From assembly GCA_000787465.1 (NCBI GenBank), contig JSYX01000498.1, forward strand, positions 1-25,195: a stretch of DNA of 25,195 nucleotides. The letters run 5' to 3'. The position numbers and the translations under genes are program-made. This document shows, piece by piece, positions 1 to 9,110 of the stretch; position 1 is the first letter of the stretch, and every line of letters begins with the position of its first letter. Origin of the DNA: Thermomucor indicae-seudaticae (lineage: Eukaryota; Mucoromycota; Mucoromycetes; Mucorales; Lichtheimiaceae). A model generated the notes under the pieces. It was given only the letters and a program-made list of their open reading frames with translations. It was not told where the DNA came from and searched no databases.

Positions 1-287
1 ATTACTTTTTGAAAATACTGTATGCCTGCCGCTGTAAACCCTAGATCCCACAACATTGACCCATACTTGACGATCAGCGCCGTTGCGCAAGAAGTGATCG
101 ACTCACCAAAATAATATCGGCTTGGTCCTGAGTGAAGTTTCTACAGTATGACATTGTCACTTCTTCTTACATAAGGACATGCTCCTATGCCGTTTTCCAT
201 GTATTAGCATCATTATCGTGAAAAGCTGCTGCTGATCGCTCTCTCCATTTTCCGCGTCCTCATCCTCTCGCCAAAATATATCAAAAA
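1..287. other. Left-edge stretch without a recognised gene
   Basis: No reading frame here has recognisable homology. It presumably once held the N-terminal half of the transposase whose relic follows, but I could not find its helix-turn-helix part in any frame. It contains a telo-box-like AAACCCTAG at 36-44 and a lone TGACCCA at 57-63, the heptamer that recurs at 749-837. Confidence 0.4.
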
Positions 288-760
288 ATTTGGTGGTAGC
301 GTCAGGAAAAGAAGCCGCGAGACCAGTACCAGGGGCCTAACTTGAGCATCCTGGGTGCGATCTCTGCTGACGGTGTCATTGCCTTGTCAAGACGTGAAGT
401 CTGTGTCCCATCAACAAAGAAAGGGAAGGCAAGCGGCAGCGCCTAAAAAGAGAACCAGAGGCAGCGACTTCCTGGAGTTTATTGAGCAAGTTCTCAGCTA
501 CATAGACGCTCAAGGTTTGCAGTACAAGTACCTGGTAATGGACAATGCGGCCATTCACAAGACAGCAGAGGTGAAGTTTTGGGTTGCCGAGCGCAGCCAC
601 CAAATTCTTTTCTTGCCACCTTACTCGCCGTTCCTGAACCTAATTGAAGAATTTTGGGCCAAACTCAAAGACGTGGTCAAGAAGGATCCTGCGTCTGTCA
701 GGAAAAAAACACAGCTAAGTGAACGTATTCGTCATGCATCTGATGGGCTGACCCAAATTG
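288..760 (+). pseudogene. Tc1/mariner-type DD34E transposase relic
   Basis: This is the C-terminal half of a DDE-superfamily transposase of the Tc1/mariner type. The conserved block ILGAISADGVIALS reads in one frame (about 339-395). The catalytic half reads in a second frame (about 440-745), with LVMDNAAIHK, LPPYSPFLNLIEEFWAKLK and 34 residues between the D of MDN and the E of IEE, which is the DD34E spacing. The two blocks are separated by a frameshift between about 395 and 445. An in-frame TAG at 297-299 lies just upstream of the first block, and the first catalytic Asp with its DNA-binding N-terminus is missing. It is therefore dead as a gene. Homology fades after about 745, where short TGACCCA repeats begin. 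The element sits directly in front of the TM9SF1 gene. Confidence 0.85.
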
Positions 761-850
761 GGAATGTGGCTCACATTGGTGGAAATGACCCAATCAAATT
801 TAATTTAATCGTGGGTCAAATTCAGATAGCTGACCCATTTTCGCTGACCC
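749..850. repeat. TGACCCA/TGGGTCA heptamer cluster
   Basis: TGACCCA occurs at 749-755, 786-792 and 831-837 on the + strand, its reverse complement TGGGTCA at 812-818, and TGACCCC at about 844. The copies at 786 and 812 face each other across a 19-bp AT-rich spacer. Position just downstream of the transposase relic suggests subterminal repeats of the transposon end. Position 44-145 bp upstream of the TM9SF1 start codon means they could also act as protein-binding sites there. Both readings are inference. Confidence 0.5.
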
Positions 851-893
851 CGAACCAATCGTCCTTCCAGCATTGTATCTTCCTGGTTGCGAC

Positions 894-3423
894 ATGATAC
901 TTGGGCCGTTTTGTGTGAGGAGAACAGCGGCAACAGTAGCGCCAATTTTATTAGCCTGGCTTCTGCTCTTGAATGGGGCTACCGTGCTTGCCGATGAGCA
1001 CAATCACATTGTGAGTTGAGCTTTCGTTGTAAACATGTCATGCGTAAAACCAATTAATGGCTCTCAAACAGTATGAGAAAGGGGAAGAAGTTGTTGTTTG
1101 GATGAATACGGTTGGACCGCTCAATAACCGACAAGAAACATACCCGTACTATCAACTTCCATTTTGCCGAGGCACGAGCACGGTTGAACATCACCATGAG
1201 ACGTTAGGTGAAGCCCTGCAGGGCATGGATTTGATCAATTCCGGTATTCCGATACGATACCTCGGTGGGCACGCTCTCTTTAGCTTCTCGATATTTATTT
1301 AAACTTTGCTAATGATGGTTACAAAGAACCTGTCACGAATGGGTTGATCTGTTCCCAAGAGCTGGACGTGGATGGTCTTCGATCTATGCGCTATGCAGTA
1401 GATAACGATTACTGGTATACCATGTTTGTAGGTAGGTATGCGCCAATTCCTTGTTGCATATAGGTTTTCTTTTTTTAAATGAGCCGCTAACGAGCGAACT
1501 TAGACGACTTGCCTGTGAGCAGTCCAGTTGGTGTTGTAGCGAAGAAAGAGGAAGAAGAAGACGAAGGAAGGAGGAAAGACTCACGCTTCGAGACTCTGTA
1601 CATTTATACACACAAAAACTTTGTGATTGAATATAATGGGAACAGGGTAAGTTTTACAGTCATAATGGAAATTATGGAAAGAGGCTGCAGTGATGGCTAA
1701 CTCTGTTCCCGAACGGTCAGATCATTGCAGTTACTCTTCAGTACGGCGATCCAGTCGAGTTGGATATGAGTCGTGTACCGTTAGATCTGGAATTCACTTA
1801 TTCTGTCGAATGGGTCCCGACGACGATTGCTTTCGAAGACCGGTTTGAGAGGCTTTTGGAGACGGACTTTTTTGAGCACAAGGTAAAGCTACCTATAAGA
1901 AAGAGGTGTACCTGACGAACAACCAACAATCAAATGGATAACAGGTGCATTGGTTATCAATATTCAGCTCGTTCATGATGGTACTGTTCCTTACTGGGCT
2001 TGTGTCTGTTATTTTGCTGCGAACCATCAAACGTGACTATGCTCGTTACGAACGGGAAGAAGGGCTTGCCGACTTTGTAAGTATTTGATTTTTTTTTGCG
2101 TTCGCAAGGGGGGTTACTGGGCTGGTGTTGATGATTGGATATATAGGATCGAGATCTGGGAGATGATTATGGGTGGAAACAAGTCCACGGCGATGTGTTT
2201 CGGCAACCACCTCGTCTGATGCTATTGTCGGCGCTGATGGGCACAGGTAGTCAGTTGGTTATACTCGCTGGAGTCGTTATCCTATACACCATCATGGGTG
2301 ATTTGTACGCCGAAAGAGCGACGATCTTGACAGCAACAATTTTCTTGTACGCGTTGACTTCTGGTATTGCTGGCTATACGAGTGCCAGATATTATGCTCG
2401 CTATGGAGGTTCGTTATTTGGGACAATTGTTCATGGCTACCTACACTGATTACTTGATCGAATTGATGCAGGCAAAGAGTGGGTCCGGAACGTGCTGTTG
2501 ACTGCTAGTATTTGGCCTGGGGCTGTCGCTTGCATCGGTGGCTATGTTAACAGTATTGCCATTTATTACTCAAGCTCTCGCGCTATTGCGTTTCCGATTA
2601 TGGTAAGGTAAAGCAAAGGCAATGTTCGAAGAATGATGGATATTAAACTCGATCAGTTGGCAATGCTTGCGATTTGGTTATTCCTTTGTTTCCCGTTGAC
2701 TCTATTGGGAGCCATCGTGGGCCGTAACTGGGGATCCAAAGCGGCCGATTTCCCGTGCCGGGTCAACCCCATACCGCGACCGATTCCAGAAAAGATGTGG
2801 TATGCCGAGCCACTGGTTCTCATGGCGTTGGGCGGTATCTTGCCGTTTGGGTCTATTTTCATTGAGATGTACTTTATCTTTACATCTTTCTGGACATACA
2901 AAATCTACTATGTATATGGCTTCATGTTTCTTGTCTTTATCATCTTATTAATTGTCAGCGCATGCGTTGCTATTGTGAGCACCTATTTCCTTTTAAATTC
3001 TGAAGATCACCGATGGTAAGTATGAAGAAAATCGAGTATAGCAAGCATTTTTAACTGATCAATCAATGATAGGCACTGGTTGAGTTTCTTGACCTGCGCT
3101 TCTACTTCGGCTTATGTATATTTGTATTCAGTGTATTACTTTTTTGCAAAGACAAAGTAAGTACGGGATCGGGGGCATGGGACAGACAGCTATAGCTGAA
3201 TTGTTTTGTGAATATAGGATGACCGGCTTATTTCAGACCAGTTTTTACTTTGGATATACCGCGTTGTTGGCTCTGGGACTATTTTGCATGCTCGGTAAGT
3301 TTATGCTCAACCATAAAATTTGGAGGAAGGGGTCTAACAGAACGTCAATTGGAAGGCTTTGTGGGTCATTCTGCAGCCAGCCTATTCGTGCGAAGGATAT
3401 ATCAAAACGTGAAAATCGATTAA
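894..3423 (+). CDS. TM9SF1: Transmembrane 9 superfamily protein (nonaspanin), TM9SF1-type
   Basis: Nonaspanins are Golgi/endosomal nine-pass membrane proteins implicated in sorting of membrane cargo. I reconstruct 12 exons: 894-1010, 1072-1264, 1327-1431, 1504-1646, 1721-1882, 1945-2076, 2147-2408, 2472-2602, 2657-3015, 3073-3156, 3218-3294 and 3356-3423, giving 610 residues (human TM9SF1 is about 606). A hydrophobic signal peptide ends near residue 35. The luminal domain carries [19 protein letters not shown], then a KKEEEEDEG acidic insert. The multi-pass part includes [26 protein letters not shown] and [10 protein letters not shown]. The C-terminus NVKID fits the KxD/E Golgi-retention signal known in this family. 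Intron 2 (62 nt) was placed because it restores an ungapped match in spacing to TM9SF1. Intron 7 has an unusual GTTCGT donor. The gene converges on HSP90 with 124 bp between stop codons. Confidence 0.93.
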
Positions 3424-3547
3424 AACTTTACCATATCTCATAGTCTACATAACATATCTCAATGTCAAGCATTTTATATATAAAGTCATTGCTTTATTTA
3501 CATGATCCTACTCGCTAACAAATCCTTTTCATTTTAAAAAAGATAGA

Positions 3548-5712
3548 TCAGTCGACTTCTTCCATCTTGGATGCGCTAGAAGTGTCTTGTTCTGTGGCTG
3601 CTGTTGATTCCTCTGCTGGTTGCTGCTCAGCCATTGTCTCGTCTTCATCAATACTCAAACCGAGTGCGACCATGCGATAAATACGAGAAGCATAGTCTGA
3701 GGGGTTGTCGAGCGAAAAGCCCGAAGTCAAGAGAGCAGTCTCGAAGAGCAAAGTGGTCAGATCCTTGACTGTGCGGTCATTGTTATCAGTCTCGACTTTC
3801 TGTTTGAGGGCTTTAATAATGCTGTGGTTTGGATTGAGTTCGAGCGTCTTCTTAGATGCCATATAAGCCGACATGCTCGAGTCACGAAGGGCTTGAGCTT
3901 TCATGATTCGCTCCATGTTGGCAGACCAACCAAACTGGCCAGTGGTAAGCACGCAGGGGGAGTTGGTCAGAATATCGGATACAATGACTTTCTCGACGCG
4001 GTCGGCCAGGATCTCCTTGACGGCTTTGCAGAGGGGCTCGAAAGCCTTCTTTTCTTCCTCTCTCTTCTTCTTTTCCTCTTCGTCCTCTTCCAACTCGACA
4101 CCTTCCTTGGTGATGCAGACGAGCTTCTTGCCTTCGTACTCGCGCAGCTGGGAGATGCAGTACTCGTCAATCGGGTCAGTCATCAGCAGGACCTCGTAGC
4201 CACGCTTCTTGAAGCCTTCGAGGAAGGGCGAGTTCTCGACCGCGGCACGAGACTCGCCAGTGATATAGTAAATGTTCTTTTGTTTCTCTGGCATGCGGGT
4301 CACGTAGTCCTTGAGGGAAGTCATCTCGTCGCCGGATTTGGTCGAGTAGTAGCGCAACAGGTCAGCGAGCTTTGCGCGGTTCTGGCTGTCTTCGTGGATG
4401 CCCAACTTGATGTTCTTGGAGAAGGCTTCATAGAACTTACTAAAGTTCTCCTTGTCCTCTGCGATTTCATTAAACATTTCCAGGCATTTTTTGACGAGAT
4501 TCTTGCGGATGACTTTGAGAATCTTGTTCTGCTGGAGCATCTCACGAGAAATGTTGAGCGGCAGGTCCTCCGAATCGACCACACCCTTGACGAAGTTGAG
4601 CCATTCGGGGATCAATTCCTCGCAGTCGTCCGTGATAAAGACACGGCGCACGTAGAGCTTGATGTTGTTGCGCTTCTTTCTGGTTTCGAACAGATCAAAG
4701 GGAGCGCGACGCGGGACAAAGAGGATGGCTCTGAATTCGAGCTGGCCCTCGACTGAAAAGTGCTTGACCGCGAGCTGATCTTCCCAGTCGTTTGTGAGGG
4801 ACTTGTAAAATTGAGAGTATTCCTCTGGCTTGACGTCTTCTGGGTTGCGTGTCCAGATGGGCTTGGTCTTGTTGAGCTCTTCAGTTTCCTTGACGGTTTC
4901 CTTGACCTTTTTCTTCTTTTCCTCCTTCTTTTCCTCTTCTTCCTTGACTTCTTCAATACGCGACTCGTCTTTCTTTTCTTCCGCTTCCTCTTCCTCTGGC
5001 ACCTCCTTTTCGACTTCCTTCTCGACGACGAGCTGAATCGGGTAAGAAATAAACTCGGAATGCTTCTTGACGATATCCTTGATCCGTCTTTCTTCCAAGT
5101 ACTCGAGCTGGTCTTCCTTCAAAAAGAGGCGAATCTCCGTGCCGCGTCCAAGACGTTCGTTGACTTCGTCGCGGGTGATGGTAAAGTGTCCACCAGCGGC
5201 TGACTCCCAAATGTACTGCTCGTCGTCATTGTGCTTTGTGATCACCTGGACCTTCTCGGCCACCAGGTAAGCGGAATAGAAGCCGACACCAAACTGACCA
5301 ATCATGGATATATCGGCACCTGCTGAAAGTGCCTCCATGAATGCCTTTGTGCCCGATTTGGCAATCGTGCCCAGGTTGTTGACAAGATCGGCTTTCGTCA
5401 TTCCGACGCCAGTATCGCGGATGCTCAAGATATTGTTCTTTTTGTCAGGAGTGATGCGGATATAGAGCTCCTTTTCCGTGTCCAATACACTGGGATCCGT
5501 CAACGACTGATAGCGAATTTTGTCCAATGCATCCGAAGCATTTGAGATCAATTCACGAAGAAAGATTTCCTGTTCACATCGAGTGTGAGAATGAATTGGA
5601 ATTGGGTTGAACAGAAAGGAAATTTTACCTTGTTCGAATAGAAAGTGTTGATGATGAGGCTCATCAACTGGGAAATCTCTGCTTGAAACGAGAAAGTCTC
5701 GGTTTCGACCAT
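3548..5712 (-). CDS. HSP90: Cytosolic heat shock protein Hsp90
   Basis: Hsp90 is the ATP-dependent cytosolic chaperone that matures kinases, transcription factors and other clients. There are two exons on the minus strand, 5712-5629 and 5569-3548, split by a 59-nt GT-AG intron, for 701 residues, normal for fungi. The start [15 protein letters not shown] matches the family N-terminus. The GHKL ATPase domain has [15 protein letters not shown] (catalytic Glu), [14 protein letters not shown] and [13 protein letters not shown] long Glu/Lys-rich charged linker follows (roughly residues 210-270). The middle domain contains [16 protein letters not shown] with the catalytic-loop Arg. The C-terminal dimerisation domain ends in the TPR-co-chaperone-binding MEEVD. 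Heat shock elements lie at 5827-5844 and 5880-5897. A long open frame on the opposite strand is a by-product of codon bias. Confidence 0.98.
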
Positions 5713-5826
5713 GATGATAATACGATAGTCTCAGTAGTCAATCAACAACAAGAAAGTTAGAGAGAAAGAGACACAGAGAAAATGCAATTCTGCATGAAAA
5801 ATTTATTTTTTCTGCTTTGTCTGCAT

Positions 5827-5844
5827 GAATTGCCTAGAATCTTC
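5827..5844. promoter_or_regulatory. Gapped heat shock element upstream of HSP90
   Basis: GAA at 5827, GAA at 5837 and TTC at 5842 fall in the 5-bp register of an HSF site, with the second unit (5832) mismatched. It is 115-132 bp upstream of the HSP90 ATG, between that gene and the TCERG1-like stop codon. HSP90 promoters being driven by HSF is established; function of this site is inferred. Confidence 0.5.
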
Positions 5845-5855
5845 CTCCGCTTGTT

Positions 5856-7475
5856 TCACCTTCGTTCTTTCTGCAAGTCTTCCAGAAAGTCCCGGAAAAG
5901 GTCTTCTCTTAATGTTTTGGATTCAATAGCATGGTATCTTGGGTCCTTTTCCAGTAAAAGTTTAGCGTCGCGCCATCGCATACCCGGTTGTATCTCTCTA
6001 GTTTCCTTCAACAACTTGATATAATCTGCCTCCTTTTGCTGTTGGCTGGTGCCCTGTTTTTCTTGCTCTTTGCGCAATCTTTTGACGTATTCTTTAAACA
6101 TCTTTTCTCGAACCTTGACTTCTTTTATTGCCTTGAAACGGCGATCTTCTCTTGCTTTGCGGCGAAAATCTTCCCAGTACATTTTGGCGGTCGCCTGTTC
6201 TTCCAACAGGGACTGGAACTCTTCTTCCGGGGTCTATAGTAATGACCAGTCAGAACTGTAGATCAATCTACATAACCCTTGCACTATACGTTTTACCTTC
6301 TCCATTGCTTTCTTTGCTTTCTGCTCTTCGGCAAGAACACGACAAAAGTTATTGAATAAATTCTTTCTTTTGTTAGGCGGTAGCACTAGGGAATCATGTA
6401 AGTAAGCTTAGCTTTTTCCCTCTAAAGCCCTCTACTCACGGGTGTATCGAGGATCATTGATGAATTTCGGTAGTTCCTTTTCCCAGGTAGAGAAAGGCTG
6501 AATGTTTTTCTCAGAAAGCATTTGCTAATGTTTGATCAGATTTATTACCCTTTTTTCATGGAATTGTTATGAAAGATTTACTTACCGTAAATCGTTCTAT
6601 CCTCTCTTCTTCAGACAGTTCCGGATGTTCTGCTGCTGCTGCTGCTGCTGCTGTCGTTGTGGGAGTTGTTGTCGTTTCAGAGCTTGTTTCCTTTGATTGC
6701 TCAGTAGTAGCAGGAGCAGCAGCAGTTTCTGTCTGAATCTCATTTGCATTTAAACCCAATTCAGCCATTTCTTCAGGGTCCATGGTCTGTAGTTGCCACA
6801 TGATATCTTCCTCTGTCATCCTGTCAAACTAATGCTGTTGGTTTTTCTTGTAAGAGGAAAGATACCAATGTTGATGACGTACTCGGTTGCCTCTTGTTGA
6901 TCATCCGAGGGCTTTTGACGCTTCACGTCTGCATCATTTTCGTTTTCTTCTTCGAGTTTCCGTTTATTACCATTACGTTGGGTTTCCTGTTCTTCTTGTA
7001 CTTCCTTTTTCACTTTTTCCACCGCCTCTTTTATTTCTTCTGGCACTTCCCACACTGACTGTTTGGTCGACTTGTTATAGTAAAACTCCAAACCATCTGC
7101 TGTCCTGACAATGAACCAGTCTGTGTCCGGAATGGGCTTTCTGTTGTAGAATGTTTGTTAAACAAAGATTGCTGGATCGTTGTTCATTGAGAGAGAGTAC
7201 CTTGTTTTCTTTTTGGACGTTGTTTTTTCGGGTGGTTGTGATGCAGCCGACGAGGGTGCAGCGGCAGCAGCAGCGCCATGCGTCGTTGGTTGAGGCATGA
7301 CGGGGTTTGTTGCATGAAGCATGGTGGGGCGCGCCCAAGTGCTTTGACCAGTATGGACATTGTAATAGTATATTTCACCGTACGGCGTTTGTTGTTCTGT
7401 CCAGCCAGGTGGTAAAGCGTACGGGGCCTGAAAAGCCGCGTGATTGGGTACGCCTGGAGGATGTTGTGAGGCCAT
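5856..7475 (-). CDS. TCERG1: WW-FF domain transcription/splicing factor, TCERG1 (CA150)-like
   Basis: TCERG1-type proteins couple RNA polymerase II elongation to splicing: WW domains bind proline-rich splicing factors and FF domains bind the phosphorylated polymerase tail. Six exons are read on the minus strand: 7475-7201, 7140-6866, 6812-6586, 6524-6440, 6385-6297 and 6233-5856, for 442 residues. WW1 is about residues 22-53 (LPPGWTEQQ...STWARP) and WW2 about 93-127 (DTDWFIVRT...QSVWEVPEE). Three FF repeats follow: the first has PFSTWEKELPKF and NDPRY, the second EDRRFKAI, the third KDPRYHAI and LREDLFRDFLEDL. The order matches human TCERG1, though shortened from six FF repeats to three, as in fungal Dre4/Urn1-like proteins. 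PRP40 is the main alternative, but the FSTWEKEL signature favours TCERG1. The intron 2 acceptor is the least certain junction. Confidence 0.88.
5880..5897. promoter_or_regulatory. Four-unit heat shock element inside the neighbouring gene
   Basis: TTC (5880), GAA (5885), TCC (5890) and GAA (5895) alternate at exact 5-bp spacing; three of four units are perfect and the third has one mismatch. The site is 168-185 bp upstream of the HSP90 ATG but lies within the last codons of the TCERG1-like gene, so the HSP90 promoter appears to extend into upstream coding sequence. Confidence 0.6.
6631..6650 (-). repeat. CAG/GCA trinucleotide repeat coding poly-Ala
   Basis: About seven tandem TGC units on the + strand (GCA on the coding strand) encode an alanine run between Thr-rich linker and the first FF domain of the TCERG1-like protein. 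Such tracts are prone to length variation. Confidence 0.8.
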
Positions 7476-8345
7476 GATCTGTAACAGAGAAACGAAAGAG
7501 GAGTGTTTTCCCAATTTCAGTCCGCGACCGAGTTAAGCGCGTGCCTGTCGACATATCCAGTTCACAGATCTCACAATTAAGCTCCTGCGTCAAGTTCAAT
7601 TTCATCCGGCCTGGCCATTCTCAACCTGCTGGCAAATACTAGCAAAGAAGGATAGCGACGTCTGTGCTTGGGACTTTTCATGTCGCCTTGCTGCGTCCTC
7701 GGAGAACCGTGCGAATACAGATGCTTGTGCTGCGCCCTCCCTGGTGATCCCGGGTGCCGTTGTATCACACAGCAAGGTGCGAACTTTGCAGTAAACACAA
7801 ATACGTAATGTCTAGCATAATCTGGTACAGGACTCGGGTGGTGCGTCCATCTTTGTGCTCTCCTGGTCCTGTCCCGCATAGTCTTTAGTTCTTCAAAGGA
7901 AAACCTTCAACACGGCTTTCAATATCTATGTATAAGCCAATGAACATGCTCCTCCAAGTATTTCTGCTAGATCTTAGGCTAAAAAATAATCATGCCGGTT
8001 TTATGTCTGACCAATCCAGTTTTGACATGACCTTTTCTCCAAAAGGCTATCAAAACCCTGGTTGTTATATGTCCCGTGTCAAGGGCGACAAAATCGTCAC
8101 TGTTTTCTAACCAATGGTTAATTCACAGGGTTTCCGGGATCTACATCATGTTACCTTGACCTGAAAGTTTAGCTTCTTTTTTGGTATGCCATAACAGTAG
8201 AGGGGAAAAAATTTGATGGTTACACGAGACGATCCACTGTCGATCACTCAGAAAGAAAATCGGACTTGTGTATGTTTCAGACGTTTCTCTTTTTTCCTTG
8301 GATACTTCCTTTTCCCTTTTCTCTTCCTTTACTTTCTTAAAAAAC
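7476..8345. other. Divergent intergenic region between TCERG1-like and the Ser-rich gene
   Basis: No convincing gene is seen over about 870 bp. Small open frames at 7577-7879 (-) and 7928-8110 (+) show no recognisable motif. CCAAT pentamers occur at 8011-8015 and 8111-8115, at plausible promoter distance from the gene starting at 8346. Confidence 0.45.
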
Positions 8346-8762
8346 ATGTCATCAGCACTCACCATTCCCACACCGGGTCCATCATCACCATCCTCATCAC
8401 CGCAACAGTCATCATCATCCGCTTGTAATAATAGCAACTACTTTTTGGACCCCTTAACATTGAAAACTGGATCGTCGAGCTACAGACAAAATCGTAAATA
8501 CCGACATCCAGACAGACATCGCGATTGCTTCCAAATACTACAGACTATAATACAAGAAAACGAGCGCCGAGAGCGTGAAGAATACGAAGAAATGGTCCGC
8601 GATATACCAGAAATTGTAATCAGTCGACGCTTATCCAATCTTCCTGGCATCTTGGTCAAATCACCCGCACCTCGTTCCTCTCAACATTCTGTCCGATTTG
8701 CTGCAGACCCACCCAAAGTCTTTCGATCCTCCATCTCATTGAGCTCCGACGCTTCACACTAA
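8346..8762 (+). CDS. Small Ser-rich hypothetical protein
   Basis: This single-exon open frame encodes about 138 residues from ATG 8346 (MSSALTIPTPGPS). The frame is open further upstream, but that part is hydrophobic and poorly coding-like, so I chose the downstream ATG. The N-terminus is Ser/Pro-rich and disordered. The middle is a charged, probably helical segment (ENERREREEYEEMVRD). The C-terminus has SVRFAADPPKVFRSS before a Ser-rich tail. SVRFA loosely resembles an RVxF protein-phosphatase-1 docking motif but lacks the basic residue normally before V. I do not recognise the family. The frame is supported by biased, protein-like composition and by lying in its own intergenic slot, divergent from the TCERG1-like gene and convergent with the minus-strand ORF at 9017-8766. 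Confidence 0.6.
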   Translation: MSSALTIPTPGPSSPSSSPQQSSSSACNNSNYFLDPLTLKTGSSSYRQNRKYRHPDRHRDCFQILQTIIQENERREREEYEEMVRDIPEIVISRRLSNLPGILVKSPAPRSSQHSVRFAADPPKVFRSSISLSSDASH

Positions 8763-8765
8763 TTA

Positions 8766-9017
8766 TTACCTTTCATGCTTTGATTCCTTGTTCTTGCTGC
8801 TTTCAGTTACATTTTTCTGTACCATATCAAACACTTTCTTGGCTGTGTTGCCATATTCTCTTAATCCCGTGTATAAAAGAACAGGTACCCCGCGTTTGCA
8901 ATAAACATCATTCCCGAGCTTCTTATATGTCAACTCATGCAACGGGATGATCCTCTGGGGTTTCCTAAAAAAGCAAGTGACAGCCCCAATCACCATCATC
9001 CGAGGTTGTCCGCTCAA
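8766..9017 (-). CDS. Unidentified ORF downstream of PUP3
   Basis: The frame encodes MSGQPRMMVIGAVTCFF and onwards, 83 residues from the ATG at 9017, and remains open upstream to about 9050. The residues are varied and protein-like (LHELTYKKLGNDVY, GVPVLLYTGLREYGN), ending in a Lys/Ser/Glu-rich tail. I do not recognise a family. It lies between the stop codon of PUP3 (9111) on the same strand and the stop codon of the Ser-rich gene (8762). It could be a small gene, the last exon of a degraded gene, or a transposon fragment. No upstream exon is apparent before PUP3. Confidence 0.35.
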   Translation of the reverse strand: MSGQPRMMVIGAVTCFFRKPQRIIPLHELTYKKLGNDVYCKRGVPVLLYTGLREYGNTAKKVFDMVQKNVTESSKNKESKHER

Positions 9018-9110
9018 CGGACATTTTGCATCTCTCGATATGGTTCACTCCTCACAACCTCTTTATGATAACTGTACAGCCGAAAGGGCATATCTGACCA
9101 CATTTATTGA

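Noticed and set aside
1265..1283. 19-nt intron in TM9SF1 (GTGGGC...TTTAG)
   Set aside because: It would be far too short and leads to an early stop. The 62-nt intron 1265-1326 has a GCTAAT branch site and restores the family spacing.
3824..4756. 310-codon open frame on the + strand opposite HSP90
   Set aside because: It is antisense to strongly conserved Hsp90 codons. Highly expressed genes with biased codons often leave long open antisense frames; the translation shows no domain.
4760..5203. 147-codon + strand frame, Leu/Phe-rich
   Set aside because: It is the complement of the Glu/Lys-rich charged linker of Hsp90, which explains the hydrophobic composition.
7577..7879. 100-codon minus-strand frame upstream of the TCERG1-like gene
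   Set aside because: Arg/His/Pro-rich composition without motif, lying in the likely promoter.
7928..8110. 60-codon + strand frame (MYKPMNMLLQVFLL...)
   Set aside because: It is short, matches nothing and has no supporting signals beyond an ATG.
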